The position numbers were made by a program, and so were the translations under genes. A stretch of DNA of 64,000 bases. Source: Pararhizobium polonicum (GTDB lineage: Bacteria; Pseudomonadota; Alphaproteobacteria; Rhizobiales; Rhizobiaceae). The stretch is taken from the NCBI RefSeq assembly GCF_001687365.1, contig NZ_LGLV01000006.1:389062-453061 (forward strand), read 5' to 3'. A model generated the notes under the pieces. It saw only the letters and a list, made by a program, of their open reading frames with translations, searched no databases and was not told the origin of the DNA. Below are positions 8,084 through 17,659 of the stretch, one piece after another. The stretch's first letter is position 1. Every line of letters begins with the position of its first letter.

Positions 8084-9120
8084 CACCCTTGTTTCGTGAC
8101 CGGACCGTTTTCCTCGGCAATCTCGATGGGCGCTTCAGCGTTCGCGTGCCGTTGCGGCATATGATCGTCTCCGGCCTGTTGGTTGTCTCGGCTCTTGCGC
8201 TCGCGGTATTCGCATTGCAGCTCGGCACCTTGCCGCTCTCCCTTGCCGATATCGTGTCGGCGCTGACCGGGCAGGCAACGCCGCGCATCACCATGATTGT
8301 TGTCGACTGGAGGCTGCCACGCATCACCATGGCACTTGTGATCGGTGCCGCGCTTGGCATGAGCGGTGCTGTCTTCCAGTTCCTCATCCGCAATCCGCTT
8401 GGCAGTCCTGACGTCATCGGGTTCAATACCGGGGCCTATACGGGCGTTCTCGTTACGATCATCGTGCTGCAAGGCGATCAGATCGCGATCACGATGGGTG
8501 CCCTTGGCGGCGGCCTAGCGACGGCGATCGTGGTTTATCTTCTCGCCTGGAAAGAGGGCATACAGGGTTTTCGGCTGATCGTGATCGGCATCGCCGTCAG
8601 CGCCATGCTGACGGCCTTCAACACATGGCTGGTGGTGACCGGCAATCTTGAAGCCGTCATGAGTGCTGCCCTGTGGGGCGCAGGATCGCTCAATGGTATG
8701 ACGTGGCCGCGCGCCGCGCCGTCAGCAGTGGCCTGCATCGCCGGTATGGTCCTGTGTTTCGGTCTTGCCCGTCGCGTCCGCATCCTGGAAATGGGCGATG
8801 ATCTCGCAGGGGCGCTCGGCCTTTCGGTCACGCGAGCGCGGCTATGGCTGATGGTGGTGGCCGTCATGCTGGTTGCGGCGGCAACGGCCGCGATCGGCCC
8901 TGTGGTTTTCATAGCCCTTGCCGCGCCGCAGATTGCCCAGCGCCTGTGCCAGACCCGTTCGATGACCCTGGCCGCGTCGACCGCGACGGGTGCTCTTCTG
9001 CTGCTGGCCGCCGATGCGATAGCCCAGCACCTTTTCAGTCCACTCAGCATACCCGTCGGCATCGTGACCGTGAGCCTGGGTGGGCTGTATATGCTTTGGC
9101 TGCTGGTGCGGAATGTTTAG
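8080..9120 (+). CDS. fepG: Ferric siderophore ABC importer permease, FepG-like
   Basis: Second FecCD-type permease, 346 residues, pairing with the upstream FepD-like protein. It shows RLPRITMALVIGAALGMSGAVFQ, RNPLGSPDVIGFNTGA (characteristic of FepG-type permeases), MGDDLAGALGLSVTRAR at the ATPase-contact loop and PVVFIALAAPQIAQRL. The ATG at 8080 overlaps the fepD stop (ATGA). A longer open frame extends upstream inside fepD but is not a plausible start. It is the last gene of the operon; after its stop at 9120 the next gene is convergent and no ATPase gene follows. The protein should act with FepB and a missing FepC-type ATPase to move the ferric siderophore across the inner membrane. Confidence 0.9.
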   Translation: MTPLFRDRTVFLGNLDGRFSVRVPLRHMIVSGLLVVSALALAVFALQLGTLPLSLADIVSALTGQATPRITMIVVDWRLPRITMALVIGAALGMSGAVFQFLIRNPLGSPDVIGFNTGAYTGVLVTIIVLQGDQIAITMGALGGGLATAIVVYLLAWKEGIQGFRLIVIGIAVSAMLTAFNTWLVVTGNLEAVMSAALWGAGSLNGMTWPRAAPSAVACIAGMVLCFGLARRVRILEMGDDLAGALGLSVTRARLWLMVVAVMLVAAATAAIGPVVFIALAAPQIAQRLCQTRSMTLAASTATGALLLLAADAIAQHLFSPLSIPVGIVTVSLGGLYMLWLLVRNV

Positions 9121-9151
9121 ACAAGGGCGCCTCCGCGTCCGGCTGTTTCCT

Positions 9152-9895
9152 TCATGTGTCCCTATCCCGCGCCGCCACCGCCAGTATGAACCCGTCTTTT
9201 GACGGCCATTGCCAAAAGGCCCAGCGCCGCTGCGCGCCGGTGTCCGGCGAGGTTTCCACGAGCCGCGGCGGGAAGGGAAGGACGGAGAATGTCTTCAGAT
9301 CGATCGTCAATCCCGTGCCGAGCGCTTTTGTCATGGCTTCCTTCAATGTCCAGAGATGGAGAAACGCAATGGACGGCGTCAGGGAGCGCTGTGTTTCCAG
9401 CCATTCGCACTCCAGCTGTGAAAAGCATGCCTCTGCCAGGGCGACATCGACTTTGCGGGCAAGCGGCTCGCAATCGATGCCGACGTCATGGTCTTTTGCG
9501 GTCACGCAGGCAGCCATCCCTCTGGTATGGCTGATATTGAAATCCACGGTGCCGCCGTCGCAGTTGCCGGTGGGGGAGAGGCGCGGTTTGCCGCCTTGTT
9601 CGCCGGCCGCGATGGTGGCAGGAAACAGCAAATCCGGAAATCGGTCGCGCAGTTGCATGCGTAGCAGGGCGTGGGCTGCGACAAAATCGCGTCGGTCTTC
9701 GCCGTGCAGGAAGCGTTCCGCTCGGCCATTTTCCTCATCGTTGAGCCAGGACCGGAGCAGCTCCATTTCACCGCCGGACAGAGCCTCGGTCGGCAGAGTG
9801 CTGACATCGATCGCTGCGCCGCCTGGGGTGCTCTCGTCGTCAAATGCGAGGGCCTGTCGCTCGATGCCAGCCCACGGAAAGGTCAGTTGGTTCAA
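9152..9895 (-). CDS. Sfp-type 4-prime-phosphopantetheinyl transferase
   Basis: Cytoplasmic enzyme of about 247 residues that transfers phosphopantetheine from CoA to carrier domains of nonribosomal peptide synthetases, making them active. Diagnostic motifs are FNISHTRG near residue 119, VGIDCE at 138-143 (Mg-binding Asp141 and Glu143) and LWTLKEAMTKALG at 181-193 (Trp182, Lys185-Glu186, Lys190). The start is uncertain: there is no ATG at the N-terminal end, and a TTG at 9895 preceded by AGGA is used here. It is convergent with the fepG gene. In enterobacteria the equivalent (EntD) sits beside the enterobactin transport genes, so its probable partners are the siderophore NRPS enzymes encoded outside the window. 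Confidence 0.88.
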   Translation of the reverse strand: MNQLTFPWAGIERQALAFDDESTPGGAAIDVSTLPTEALSGGEMELLRSWLNDEENGRAERFLHGEDRRDFVAAHALLRMQLRDRFPDLLFPATIAAGEQGGKPRLSPTGNCDGGTVDFNISHTRGMAACVTAKDHDVGIDCEPLARKVDVALAEACFSQLECEWLETQRSLTPSIAFLHLWTLKEAMTKALGTGLTIDLKTFSVLPFPPRLVETSPDTGAQRRWAFWQWPSKDGFILAVAARDRDT

Positions 9896-9993
9896 TCAGG
9901 GGATTCCTGCGTCTGGAGGTGGTTTCGGATGGCAGAGCAACATCGGCCGATTGGTCTTGCCGATCTGCTTGAAGACACTGTTCTGGACGGGCG

Positions 9994-11016
9994 TCAGCGC
10001 CAGCCGAGAGCCGGTGCGACGTGGGTCAGGATGGCCTCGATGACATGCGCATTGTAGTCCACGCCGAGCTGATTGGGGACCGTCAACAGCAAGGTGTCGG
10101 CTTCGGCGATGGCCTCGTCCTTCAGCAATTGCTCGATCAGGACGTCCGGTTCGGCGGCGTAGCTCCGGCCGAAGATGGCGCGGGTTTTCTCGTCGATGAA
10201 GCCGATCTTGTCCTCGCCCTGATCTCCGTAACCGAAATAGCGGCGATCGCGGTCGTCCACCAGCGCAAAAATGCTGCGGCTGACCGAAACTCTTGGCGCG
10301 CGCGTGTGACCGGCGGCTTTCCAGGCCTCGCGGAAAACCCGGATCTGGTCGGCCTGCTGGACGTGAAACGGCAGCCCACTCTCGTCATCCTTCAGGGTGG
10401 AACTCTGCAGGTTCATTCCCATCCTGGCGGCCCAAGCCGCGGTGGCGTTCGAGCTTGCGCCCCACCAGATCCGGCCGCGCAAGCCGGCGGAATGCGGCTC
10501 GACACGCAACAGGCCCGGGGGATTGGGAAACATCGGCCGCGGGTTGGGCTGTGCGAAACCTTCGCCGCGCAAGACATCGAGTAGGGTTTCCGCATGATGC
10601 CGGGCCATGTCGATCTCGCTCTCGCCCTCAGCCGGCACGTAACCGAAATGGCGCCAGCCATCGATCACCTGCTCGGGTGAACCGCGGCTGATGCCCAACT
10701 GGAGACGCCCGCCCGCAATCAGATCGGCGGACCCGGCATCCTCAGCCATGTACAATGGGTTCTCGTACCGCATGTCGATGACCGCCGTGCCGATCTCGAT
10801 CCGCTTGGTCCTGGCGCCGACTGCCGCCAGCAGCGGGAACGGCGAGGCGAGCTGGCGGGCGAAGTGATGGACGCGAAAATACGCGCCATCGGCACCCAGC
10901 TCCTCCGCAGCGACCGCCAGATCGATGGATTGTAACAGCGCATCGGCTGCCGACCGTGTCTGCGACTGGGGGGAGGGCGTCCAGTGGCCGAATGAAAGGA
11001 ATCCGATCTTCTTCAT
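9994..11016 (-). CDS. LLM-class flavin-dependent oxidoreductase (luciferase-like monooxygenase)
   Basis: Protein of 340 residues in the bacterial luciferase-like family of FMN-dependent, TIM-barrel monooxygenases. It starts MKKIGFLSFGHW and shows the usual landmarks: GADGAYFRVHHFARQLASPFPLL, TKRIEIGTAVIDMRYENPLYMAEDAG, GGRLQLGISRGSPEQVI and a final segment near AEADTLLLTVPNQLGVDYN. The start ATG at 11016 follows an AGGGG site. It lies on the same strand as the transferase gene, about 100 bases upstream of it, and might be co-transcribed. The substrate cannot be told; members oxidise sulfonates, hydrocarbons or aromatic compounds. A role in siderophore chemistry is possible but unsupported. 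Confidence 0.85.
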   Translation of the reverse strand: MKKIGFLSFGHWTPSPQSQTRSAADALLQSIDLAVAAEELGADGAYFRVHHFARQLASPFPLLAAVGARTKRIEIGTAVIDMRYENPLYMAEDAGSADLIAGGRLQLGISRGSPEQVIDGWRHFGYVPAEGESEIDMARHHAETLLDVLRGEGFAQPNPRPMFPNPPGLLRVEPHSAGLRGRIWWGASSNATAAWAARMGMNLQSSTLKDDESGLPFHVQQADQIRVFREAWKAAGHTRAPRVSVSRSIFALVDDRDRRYFGYGDQGEDKIGFIDEKTRAIFGRSYAAEPDVLIEQLLKDEAIAEADTLLLTVPNQLGVDYNAHVIEAILTHVAPALGWR

Positions 11017-11152
11017 AGTAAGCCCCTGAGCGTGTGATCTGTATGGAACAGCTTCTTTGCATAATTCCGGCCTGACAAACAGGCGGTGCCATACAGTTTC
11101 AGGCAGGCACGAGGATTCCGAATCCGGATATTTTCTGTGGTGTTATCCTGTT

Positions 11153-11860
11153 TTAGACGACTATGCGCGCGTCATGCCAAAGCCGAAAACCGCCGTCAAA
11201 GGCGTGAAGATTGTCCCCCCGCCGGCAATTCTCCGGTAAATCATCCAGTTTTTCGACATTGCCGCCGCCGATGACGATATAGTCCGGCAGTATGGCGGCG
11301 TTCAGTTTGTCGACGACATCGAACACGGCGCTTTTCCATTTTTTCTTGCCGCGCGCCTCCAGCGCATGCTCGCCGACATAGTCTTCGAAGCTGCGGCGTT
11401 TTTTGTAGGGCAGATGCGCGATCTCCAGCGGCTGCGCCACGTTTTCAAGGATGATGGCAGCGCCGAGCCCGGTTCCGAGCCCCAGGAAAAGCATGCGTCC
11501 GCCGTCATAGCTGCCGATGGCCTGCATCAGCGCATCGTTCACGAGTTTGACCGGTTTGCCAAAGCTTGCCGCAAAATCGTGACCGGCCCAGCCCGGTCCA
11601 AGGTTGACCGGATCGCGCAGCGGCGCGTTGCCCTTCACGGGGCCGGGATATCCGATGGAGATCACGTCATAGGATAAACCCGCTGCCAAGCCCTTCACCG
11701 CATCGACCATCTGGAGCGCCGTCATTGACGGCCCAGAATCTGCCTTCAGTTCCGTAGCGCCAGGTGCGCTGGACAATATCTTGACATGGGAGCCGCCGAC
11801 ATCGATGGACAGGACCACCGGCTTGCTGGTCGCTGCAGCAGCATTTTTCTTGGCCGTCAT
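11153..11860 (-). CDS. ROK-family glucokinase, polyphosphate glucokinase-like
   Basis: Sugar kinase of 235 residues of the ROK family. The first phosphate-binding motif is VLSIDVGGSHVKI near residue 16, the substrate loop includes GYPGPVKG and GPGWAGHDF, and the second phosphate motif is LFLGLGTGLGAAI near 124. The length and these motifs fit the polyphosphate/ATP glucokinase branch (PpgK-like). It is the last gene of a minus-strand run with glucose-6-phosphate dehydrogenase only 16 bases upstream, so it probably makes glucose 6-phosphate from glucose released by the glucoamylase encoded in the same run. Whether ATP or polyphosphate is the donor cannot be decided from sequence alone. Confidence 0.8.
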   Translation of the reverse strand: MTAKKNAAAATSKPVVLSIDVGGSHVKILSSAPGATELKADSGPSMTALQMVDAVKGLAAGLSYDVISIGYPGPVKGNAPLRDPVNLGPGWAGHDFAASFGKPVKLVNDALMQAIGSYDGGRMLFLGLGTGLGAAIILENVAQPLEIAHLPYKKRRSFEDYVGEHALEARGKKKWKSAVFDVVDKLNAAILPDYIVIGGGNVEKLDDLPENCRRGDNLHAFDGGFRLWHDARIVV

Positions 11861-11876
11861 TTCTCACCTCCCGTAT

Positions 11877-13253
11877 CTATTCCGTTGGACTGACCCAGCC
11901 ATTGGGCGGTCCGAATTGCGCCATCGCGTCTGCCGGTCCCCAGGTCCCTGGCGGATAGGGATGGGGAGGAGACTTGTCGTCGAGCACGGGAGCGACGATG
12001 CGCCAGGCGATCTCGCTGGCATCCTGGCGCGTGAAGAGCTGGCTGTTGCCGTTCATCGCGTCGCCGATCAGCCGCTCGTAGGGCTCCATGTCTCCCCGGT
12101 CGTCATCGACGGCATAAAGTTCGATCTGCTCGCCGACCATGGCGTCGCCCGCCGCCTTGCGGCGCGCGCCGATGGCAATTGCGACCTCCGGCGTGATCCG
12201 GAAGCGGATATAGTTTGCGTCTTCCGTCTTTATCGCATCGAAAACGTTGAGCGGCGGCCGTTTCAGGCGGACGACCACTTCGGTGAGGTGGGCGGGCAGG
12301 TTTTTGCCCGCGCGGATGAAGAACGGAACGTCCTGCCATCGCCACGTATCGACGAAAAACCGGACTGCGGCAAAGGTCTCCACCGTTGAATTGGGTTGCA
12401 CGCCGGGTTCGGAAAGGTAGCCGTTGAACTGGCCGCGCACGACGTCCTCCTTGGTCAGCGTGCGGACAGCTTTGAGAACCTGGACTTTCTCGTCGATGAG
12501 GTCGTCCGCCGAGCGCCCGGAAGGGGGCTCCATCGCCAGAAGCAGCAGGATGTTGAGCAGGTGGTTCTGGATGACGTCGCGGATACAGCCGACCTCATCG
12601 TAGAAACGCCCGCGCCCCTGCACGCCGAAATCCTCGGCCATGGTGATCTGTACGCTTTCGACATGATTGCGGTTCCAGATCGGCTCCAGAAAGGAATTGG
12701 CAAAGCGGAAATACAGGAGATTCTGGATCGCCTCCTTGCCGAGATAGTGATCGATCCGGAAGATCGACTTCTCCTCGAAAACGATGTGCAGCACCCGGTT
12801 CAGCCAGCGGGCCGACTGTAAATCCTGGCCGAACGGCTTTTCGACCATCAGCCGCGCGCCTGCCGCGCCGCCGGACTGCTCCAGTCCCTGCACGACGGGC
12901 TCGAACATGCTGGGAGGAACAGCGAGGTAATAAAGCGGATGCTGTGCCGTGCCGATCGCAGTCTTCAGCTTGTCGAAGGTCGATTGATCGCGGTAATCGC
13001 CGCTGACATAGCGCAGCAGCGAGGCAAGCTTTGCAAAAACCGCCTCGTCGATTGCCCCGATGGCGTTGGCGATGCCGTCGCGGGCCCGCGCCTGCAATTG
13101 CGCGACGTCCCAGTCGTCGAAAGCGATGCCGATGACAGGTTCGTTCAGCGCGCCGCGTGCAACCATGGCGTAGAGTGCCGGAAATATCTTCTTGTGGGCG
13201 AGATCGCCCGTGGCGCCGAAAAGCACCAGAGTATCGGATCGTATGTCAGTCAC
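11877..13253 (-). CDS. zwf: Glucose-6-phosphate 1-dehydrogenase
   Basis: Oxidises glucose 6-phosphate to 6-phosphogluconolactone with NAD(P)+, the first step of the oxidative pentose phosphate and Entner-Doudoroff routes. The frame encodes 458 residues from a GTG at 13253, which is preceded by a strong GGGAGG site; earlier in-frame codons belong to the end region of the upstream gene and are not conserved. The dinucleotide-binding motif LFGATGDLA lies at residues 11-19 and the catalytic/substrate motif RIDHYLGKE at 166-174. It is shorter than the common 490-residue rhizobial enzyme, so this may be a second, paralogous Zwf. It lies between gnd and the ROK kinase in the same operon. Confidence 0.92.
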   Translation of the reverse strand: MTDIRSDTLVLFGATGDLAHKKIFPALYAMVARGALNEPVIGIAFDDWDVAQLQARARDGIANAIGAIDEAVFAKLASLLRYVSGDYRDQSTFDKLKTAIGTAQHPLYYLAVPPSMFEPVVQGLEQSGGAAGARLMVEKPFGQDLQSARWLNRVLHIVFEEKSIFRIDHYLGKEAIQNLLYFRFANSFLEPIWNRNHVESVQITMAEDFGVQGRGRFYDEVGCIRDVIQNHLLNILLLLAMEPPSGRSADDLIDEKVQVLKAVRTLTKEDVVRGQFNGYLSEPGVQPNSTVETFAAVRFFVDTWRWQDVPFFIRAGKNLPAHLTEVVVRLKRPPLNVFDAIKTEDANYIRFRITPEVAIAIGARRKAAGDAMVGEQIELYAVDDDRGDMEPYERLIGDAMNGNSQLFTRQDASEIAWRIVAPVLDDKSPPHPYPPGTWGPADAMAQFGPPNGWVSPTE

Positions 13254-13288
13254 GGTCGCCTCCCTTTTTTCGATTTTTCTGATGCCGG

Positions 13289-14305
13289 TCACGCCTCGGT
13301 TTTGGGCTTCTCGTGATGGCCGCCGAAGGCAAAGCGCATGGCTGACAGAAGCTTGTCGCCGAATTCGGACCCGCCCTGCGAGCTGAAACGCTGGAACAGC
13401 GCCGAAGCCAGCACGGGAGCGGGCACGCCGGTATCGATCGCAGCGTCCAGTGTCCAGCGTCCTTCGCCGGAATCCGAGACCCGGCCGCCATAGGCGGAGA
13501 GCGCGGGGTCCTGTTTGAGGGCATCCGCCGTCAGGTCGAGCAGCCAGGAACTGATGACGCTGCCATGCCGCCAGACCTCGGACACGGCCGCCATGTCGAT
13601 ATCGAACTTGTAATATTCCGGCGTTGGAAGCGGGCTCGTTTCCGCATCGATCTCCCGGTTCTTGTTGCCGGAATTGGCGGCTTTCAGAATATTCATACCC
13701 TCGGCATAGGCTGCCATCATGCCGTATTCGATGCCGTTGTGAACCATCTTGACGAAATGGCCCGCCCCGCTTGGGCCACAATGCAGATAACCGAGATGGG
13801 CGGTGCGCAGACCTTCGCTTGCCGCCGTTGCGTCAGCCTCATTGCCCGGAGCAAGCGTCGCAAAGACCGGATCGAGATACCGGACCGCCGCTTCCGGGCC
13901 GCCGATCATCAGGCAATAGCCGCGCTCCAGCCCCCAGACGCCGCCGCTGGTGCCGACATCGATGTAATCGATGCCTTTTGAACGGAGTTGCGCAGCCTTG
14001 TCCACGTCATCATGGTAATGGGAATTGCCGCCATCGATGATGATGTCGCCGGCCTTCATCAAGGCGGCGAGCTTATCGACATTGACGCCGGTAATGGCTG
14101 CGGGAAGCATCAGCCACGCGCAGGCGGGTTGTTTCAATTGAGCGACGAAATCGTCCAGTGACGCCGAGCCGATCGCGCCTTCGGCGACGAGGGCCGCGAC
14201 ACTTGCGGGGTTGATATCGTAGACGACGCATTCATGACCGTCGCGCAGCAAGCGCCGGACCATGTTCGCGCCCATCCTGCCCAGTCCCATCATTCCGATC
14301 CGCAT
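13289..14305 (-). CDS. gnd: 6-phosphogluconate dehydrogenase, decarboxylating (short NAD-type)
   Basis: Converts 6-phosphogluconate to ribulose 5-phosphate and CO2. The protein has 338 residues, the length of the short bacterial Gnd/GntZ branch rather than the 470-residue type. An N-terminal Rossmann motif [15 protein letters not shown], the GGNSHYHDD segment near residue 118 and the [21 protein letters not shown] substrate motif are present. The ATG at 14305 is supported by an AAGGA site seven bases upstream; the frame upstream is not conserved. It precedes zwf by 35 bases, so the two enzymes of the oxidative pentose phosphate pathway are made together. Confidence 0.92.
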   Translation of the reverse strand: MRIGMMGLGRMGANMVRRLLRDGHECVVYDINPASVAALVAEGAIGSASLDDFVAQLKQPACAWLMLPAAITGVNVDKLAALMKAGDIIIDGGNSHYHDDVDKAAQLRSKGIDYIDVGTSGGVWGLERGYCLMIGGPEAAVRYLDPVFATLAPGNEADATAASEGLRTAHLGYLHCGPSGAGHFVKMVHNGIEYGMMAAYAEGMNILKAANSGNKNREIDAETSPLPTPEYYKFDIDMAAVSEVWRHGSVISSWLLDLTADALKQDPALSAYGGRVSDSGEGRWTLDAAIDTGVPAPVLASALFQRFSSQGGSEFGDKLLSAMRFAFGGHHEKPKTEA

Positions 14306-14367
14306 ATGCCTGTCCTTTTTGATGAAGCCGAATTCAACGCCTTGAAAAGCCCAGGGTCTTGAAAAGG

Positions 14368-16785
14368 CTAGGGTGTATCTAGGGGGCCGATGGCAATGGT
14401 GAAGTCGATATTTTCCCAATCCCCGCTTTCCGGCCAGAAAAAGGTGAAGACGATGGCGGAGCCGGAGGAAAGCCCGGCCACCGGGAGATCAACCAGATAG
14501 ATGCCAAGGAGGTTTTCGCTGGTTTCCGTGTCATGGCTGGTCGCCCAGCCGTCCACACTCCAATGCACCATGGCGCGCGCCGGCAATTCCAGCCGCAGCG
14601 TCTTTCCCGCCGGGATCGACCGGATCTTGTTGTTGAAACGCCAGCTTCGCAGCGTCGAGACGGTCTTGTCCTCGATATAGCGCTTTACGCCCTGCGGCGG
14701 CATGTCGAAGACGGCGCCGTCACGCAGCGACCGCAGCAGCTTGATATATTCCGAATGCGCCCAAACCAGAGGCATGGCGCTGCCTGTCGGGCCACCGCGC
14801 AGCAGTTCCCGCTCCGGCATGTCGGTGCCGTCCCAGACCTGCTCCGGCAAAAGCCCACCTGGTCCGGCCGATGCCTCGAACGTCGCAAGCAGGCTTACGG
14901 CGCTGTCTTTGCGTCCGGCCGCCAGCTCGAAATGCGCGCGTTCTCCAACCAGCAGTGGCCAGGGTCGGCCTCGGCCGGTTCCATCGAAAGGGTCGCCATT
15001 TTCGTGTTCACCGTAACCGTCGTCCGTATAGCGGTACCAGACCGGCCCCTGCGGCAGGTCGCAGCGCAAATGCGCGTCGATGACCGTCACCGTATCGACG
15101 ATGCGCGGGTCGGTCGCGGCTCTCAGGCCAAACCGGACCAGCGCAAGCGCGTCAGGGCTGACGATCAGTTCGAGTGGTCTGTCCGTGTCACCGGGCGGCC
15201 GGTTCTTGATCGGCACATAGCCTTGTGAGACGGAAGATGCCTCAGCCGTGTCGGGCGGGGTGATGCGGACGTAATAGCCGTCCACGCCCAGGGTATTCGC
15301 AGTGTGCGTGCCTTTGACATAGGTCCAGTGCTCGACCTGATCGTTCCAGCAATCGGCGGTTTCGCGCAGATAGATTGCGGCAGCAGGCTTGCCGCATTCA
15401 TCCAGAATGTCGGCTGCAGCCAGCAGCGCCGCGATCTCGACCGCGAGCGTGAAGGGCGAATACCCCGCATCCTCCTCCCATCGATCTTCGCCGGTCACCG
15501 GTCCATTGCGGGTGAGATAGGCGGCCGCCCGTTCGATCATCGGCAGGAAGGAGAGAAGTGCTTCCTGCGACAGCTGGCCCTTCCGGCGCAATGCATCGGC
15601 CAGCAGAATTGGAAATCCGCACTCGTCCATCTGGATGCCATCCCAATAGGGCATTCCATCCAGCCAGGCATTTTGTGGCCAGTGCCCATCGGCCTCCTGG
15701 ATCGTGCGGAGATAGGAGAGGATTTCGACTGCTGTGTCACTGGCACCGGCCGCCAGAAAGCCGCCCGCCGTTTCGACAAGATCGCGTGGCCAGACGAGGT
15801 GATAGCCGCCCAGGTCGTCATCCCCCTTGTCGAAGCCCCAGGGGATGGACAGGCTGGCAACCACCGGCCCCGGAAAGGCCGCCGAACGGTGCGCGGCCAG
15901 AACGGCGGTGCTGACGCGATACATATTCACGCCGGTTGCCGCAATCCGGTCAAGCGGCTGCAAACCCTTCTGCCAGTCACGCCAGCCGGCGACATAGGGC
16001 TTGGCTGCGGCATCGAAGCCCGCCATCAGGCTGGCAAGCGCATTGTATCCGGCTTCCTCCGGGCTTTGCGCGAAGCCAAGCGAAAGACACGCCCTGTTGC
16101 TCTCAGCCGAAAACCCGATCTGCCCCGTCAGGGACACGTTGCCGTCTTCGGCGCGCTGGCAATCCGGGTCGAGGGCACCGTTCTGCGAAAGCTGCTGCCA
16201 GCCATCGGAGAAGCCGGCATACCCGGCCGAATGGCAAAGCCAGGGCAGGGAGCAGGCGAGCGCAAGCGAAACACCGTCGCGCCCCGTGGCAAACAGCATC
16301 GGCGTACCCTTGTAATCGCCGGTCCAGGCCGTATTCCCCATGCCGCAATTGAAAAGATGCGGCGAGAGCAGCGCATAGACATTGTAGTCGCCGGCGAGGC
16401 CCTTGAGGGGCGTGAAGGTGATCTCCTGCAGGACGGAAGAACGCAGCGGATCCGTGACGATGCGTTTCTCGATCCGGTAGGCGCCATCTGTCGCGGTATT
16501 GGTCAGGCAATAGGCGGGAACGCCTTTTTCAAACGGCGTAATCAGATGCTGTGCGTGCCGTTTCTCCTCGGAAAAATATCCGTCTGGCCCCGTGACGATC
16601 AGGCCGAAATCGCGTGTGCAGGCGCGGTCCACGCGCGGATAGTATATTTCGTTGAGAATGCCGTGGCTGAGGGTGAACCAGACGCGGCTTGCCGGAGAGA
16701 GGGCGGTGCCGACACCGCTTTTTGCACTCGATGTCCAGCGGGCGGGTATTCCCGGAGCCCCTGGTGAAACGCGTCCGCTGGCCAT
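14368..16785 (-). CDS. Glycoside hydrolase family 15 glucoamylase-like enzyme
   Basis: Large protein of about 805 residues that probably releases glucose from the non-reducing ends of alpha-glucans. The first 270 residues form a beta-rich domain as in bacterial glucoamylases and glucodextranases (SSAKSGVGTALSPASRVWFTLSHGILNEIYYP). The central (alpha/alpha)6 barrel shows the GH15 landmarks HLVWPRDLVETAGGFLAAG, GIQMDECGFPILLAD (with the general acid Glu) and LLPEQVWDGTD. A C-terminal beta domain follows. No signal peptide is seen, so the enzyme should act on intracellular glucan. The ATG at 16785 has GAGGAG upstream; a TTG start at 16827 is possible. It is in line with a histidine phosphatase upstream and gnd-zwf-kinase downstream, linking glucan breakdown to pentose phosphate metabolism. 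Confidence 0.88.
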   Translation of the reverse strand: MASGRVSPGAPGIPARWTSSAKSGVGTALSPASRVWFTLSHGILNEIYYPRVDRACTRDFGLIVTGPDGYFSEEKRHAQHLITPFEKGVPAYCLTNTATDGAYRIEKRIVTDPLRSSVLQEITFTPLKGLAGDYNVYALLSPHLFNCGMGNTAWTGDYKGTPMLFATGRDGVSLALACSLPWLCHSAGYAGFSDGWQQLSQNGALDPDCQRAEDGNVSLTGQIGFSAESNRACLSLGFAQSPEEAGYNALASLMAGFDAAAKPYVAGWRDWQKGLQPLDRIAATGVNMYRVSTAVLAAHRSAAFPGPVVASLSIPWGFDKGDDDLGGYHLVWPRDLVETAGGFLAAGASDTAVEILSYLRTIQEADGHWPQNAWLDGMPYWDGIQMDECGFPILLADALRRKGQLSQEALLSFLPMIERAAAYLTRNGPVTGEDRWEEDAGYSPFTLAVEIAALLAAADILDECGKPAAAIYLRETADCWNDQVEHWTYVKGTHTANTLGVDGYYVRITPPDTAEASSVSQGYVPIKNRPPGDTDRPLELIVSPDALALVRFGLRAATDPRIVDTVTVIDAHLRCDLPQGPVWYRYTDDGYGEHENGDPFDGTGRGRPWPLLVGERAHFELAAGRKDSAVSLLATFEASAGPGGLLPEQVWDGTDMPERELLRGGPTGSAMPLVWAHSEYIKLLRSLRDGAVFDMPPQGVKRYIEDKTVSTLRSWRFNNKIRSIPAGKTLRLELPARAMVHWSVDGWATSHDTETSENLLGIYLVDLPVAGLSSGSAIVFTFFWPESGDWENIDFTIAIGPLDTP

Positions 16786-16866
16786 CTCGTCGTGATCTCC
16801 TCGAGACTTGGTACTCGCCCCGGCCAAGCCTGATTTCTGTCCGGTCTTGTGGGCATATAGATGCCG

Positions 16867-17448
16867 CTAGCGATGGTTCCAGCCCCGGATGACGGGTTCT
16901 TCCAGATTGTGTTCGTAACCCAGAATGCTGATGCTCGTGGTGTCGAGGACAAAGCTTGCTCCCTGTTCTGGTGGCAGGCCGATCCACCGCGCGGCGAGAA
17001 CGCGCAGAAAATGGGCACTGGAGAAGATCAAGATGGGGGCGCCTGCCGCACGAATCTGGCCGATGACACGATCGGCCCGAATGCCGACATCCTCAGCCGT
17101 CTCCCCTTGCGGGCATCCATCGCGAAAGAGCTGCCATCCCGGCCTTTGAGCCAGGATTTCCCGGGTCGTTATGCCCTCATAGGAGCCGTAGTCCCACTCT
17201 GCCAGATCGGGATTGATGGCGCTTTCGGACGCGAAGCCGGCCAGGGCACAGGTTCTCAGGGCGCGTTGAGAGGGGCTCGACCATACCGCTGAGAAGCGGT
17301 GTCCCTGCAACCTGCCGGCAAGCCGGCGGGCTGCCTCTTCTCCGTCGCTCGTCAACGGAATGTCCGATCTGCCCGTATGTTTTCCAGACAAGCTCCACTC
17401 AGTCGCGCCATGCCGGACGAGATGGGTTTCGGGCAAAGGGTTACTCAT
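16867..17448 (-). CDS. Histidine phosphatase family protein (phosphoglycerate mutase-like)
   Basis: Small phosphatase of 193 residues of the histidine phosphatase superfamily. The catalytic motif LVRHGATEWS lies at residues 9-18 (nucleophile His12), followed by TGRSDIPLTSDGEEAARRL and SPSQRALRTC, and a second catalytic His in SSAHFLRVLAARW near 144. The start at 17448 has a perfect GGAGG six bases upstream. It is the first gene of the minus-strand sugar-phosphate run, about 80 bases before the glucoamylase gene. Its substrate is probably a sugar or acid phosphate; relatives include phosphoglycerate mutase and fructose 2,6-bisphosphatase types, and the sequence does not choose between them. 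Confidence 0.85.
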   Translation of the reverse strand: MSNPLPETHLVRHGATEWSLSGKHTGRSDIPLTSDGEEAARRLAGRLQGHRFSAVWSSPSQRALRTCALAGFASESAINPDLAEWDYGSYEGITTREILAQRPGWQLFRDGCPQGETAEDVGIRADRVIGQIRAAGAPILIFSSAHFLRVLAARWIGLPPEQGASFVLDTTSISILGYEHNLEEPVIRGWNHR

Positions 17449-17659
17449 ATGTATCCTCCCGGTTGTATGGTGCGACTTTAAGGGCTGGCAGGGGTAACTG
17501 AAAAGGGTTATTTCGTCAGATGGATAGGGTGAAGCGTATAAACGAATTGCCACCGGACCTTCAGCACGTCCTGACCGAGCGATCTGTGTCTGGCGTTTCG
17601 GCTTGTAAGGCCGCTGACGGCGGTGGCTCTTGGAGTCCGTTTGAGAAGTGCCGTTGATG

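Noticed and set aside
13254..13781. An N-terminal extension of glucose-6-phosphate dehydrogenase
   Set aside because: It lies inside gnd in another frame; the GTG at 13253 with GGGAGG fits the family start.
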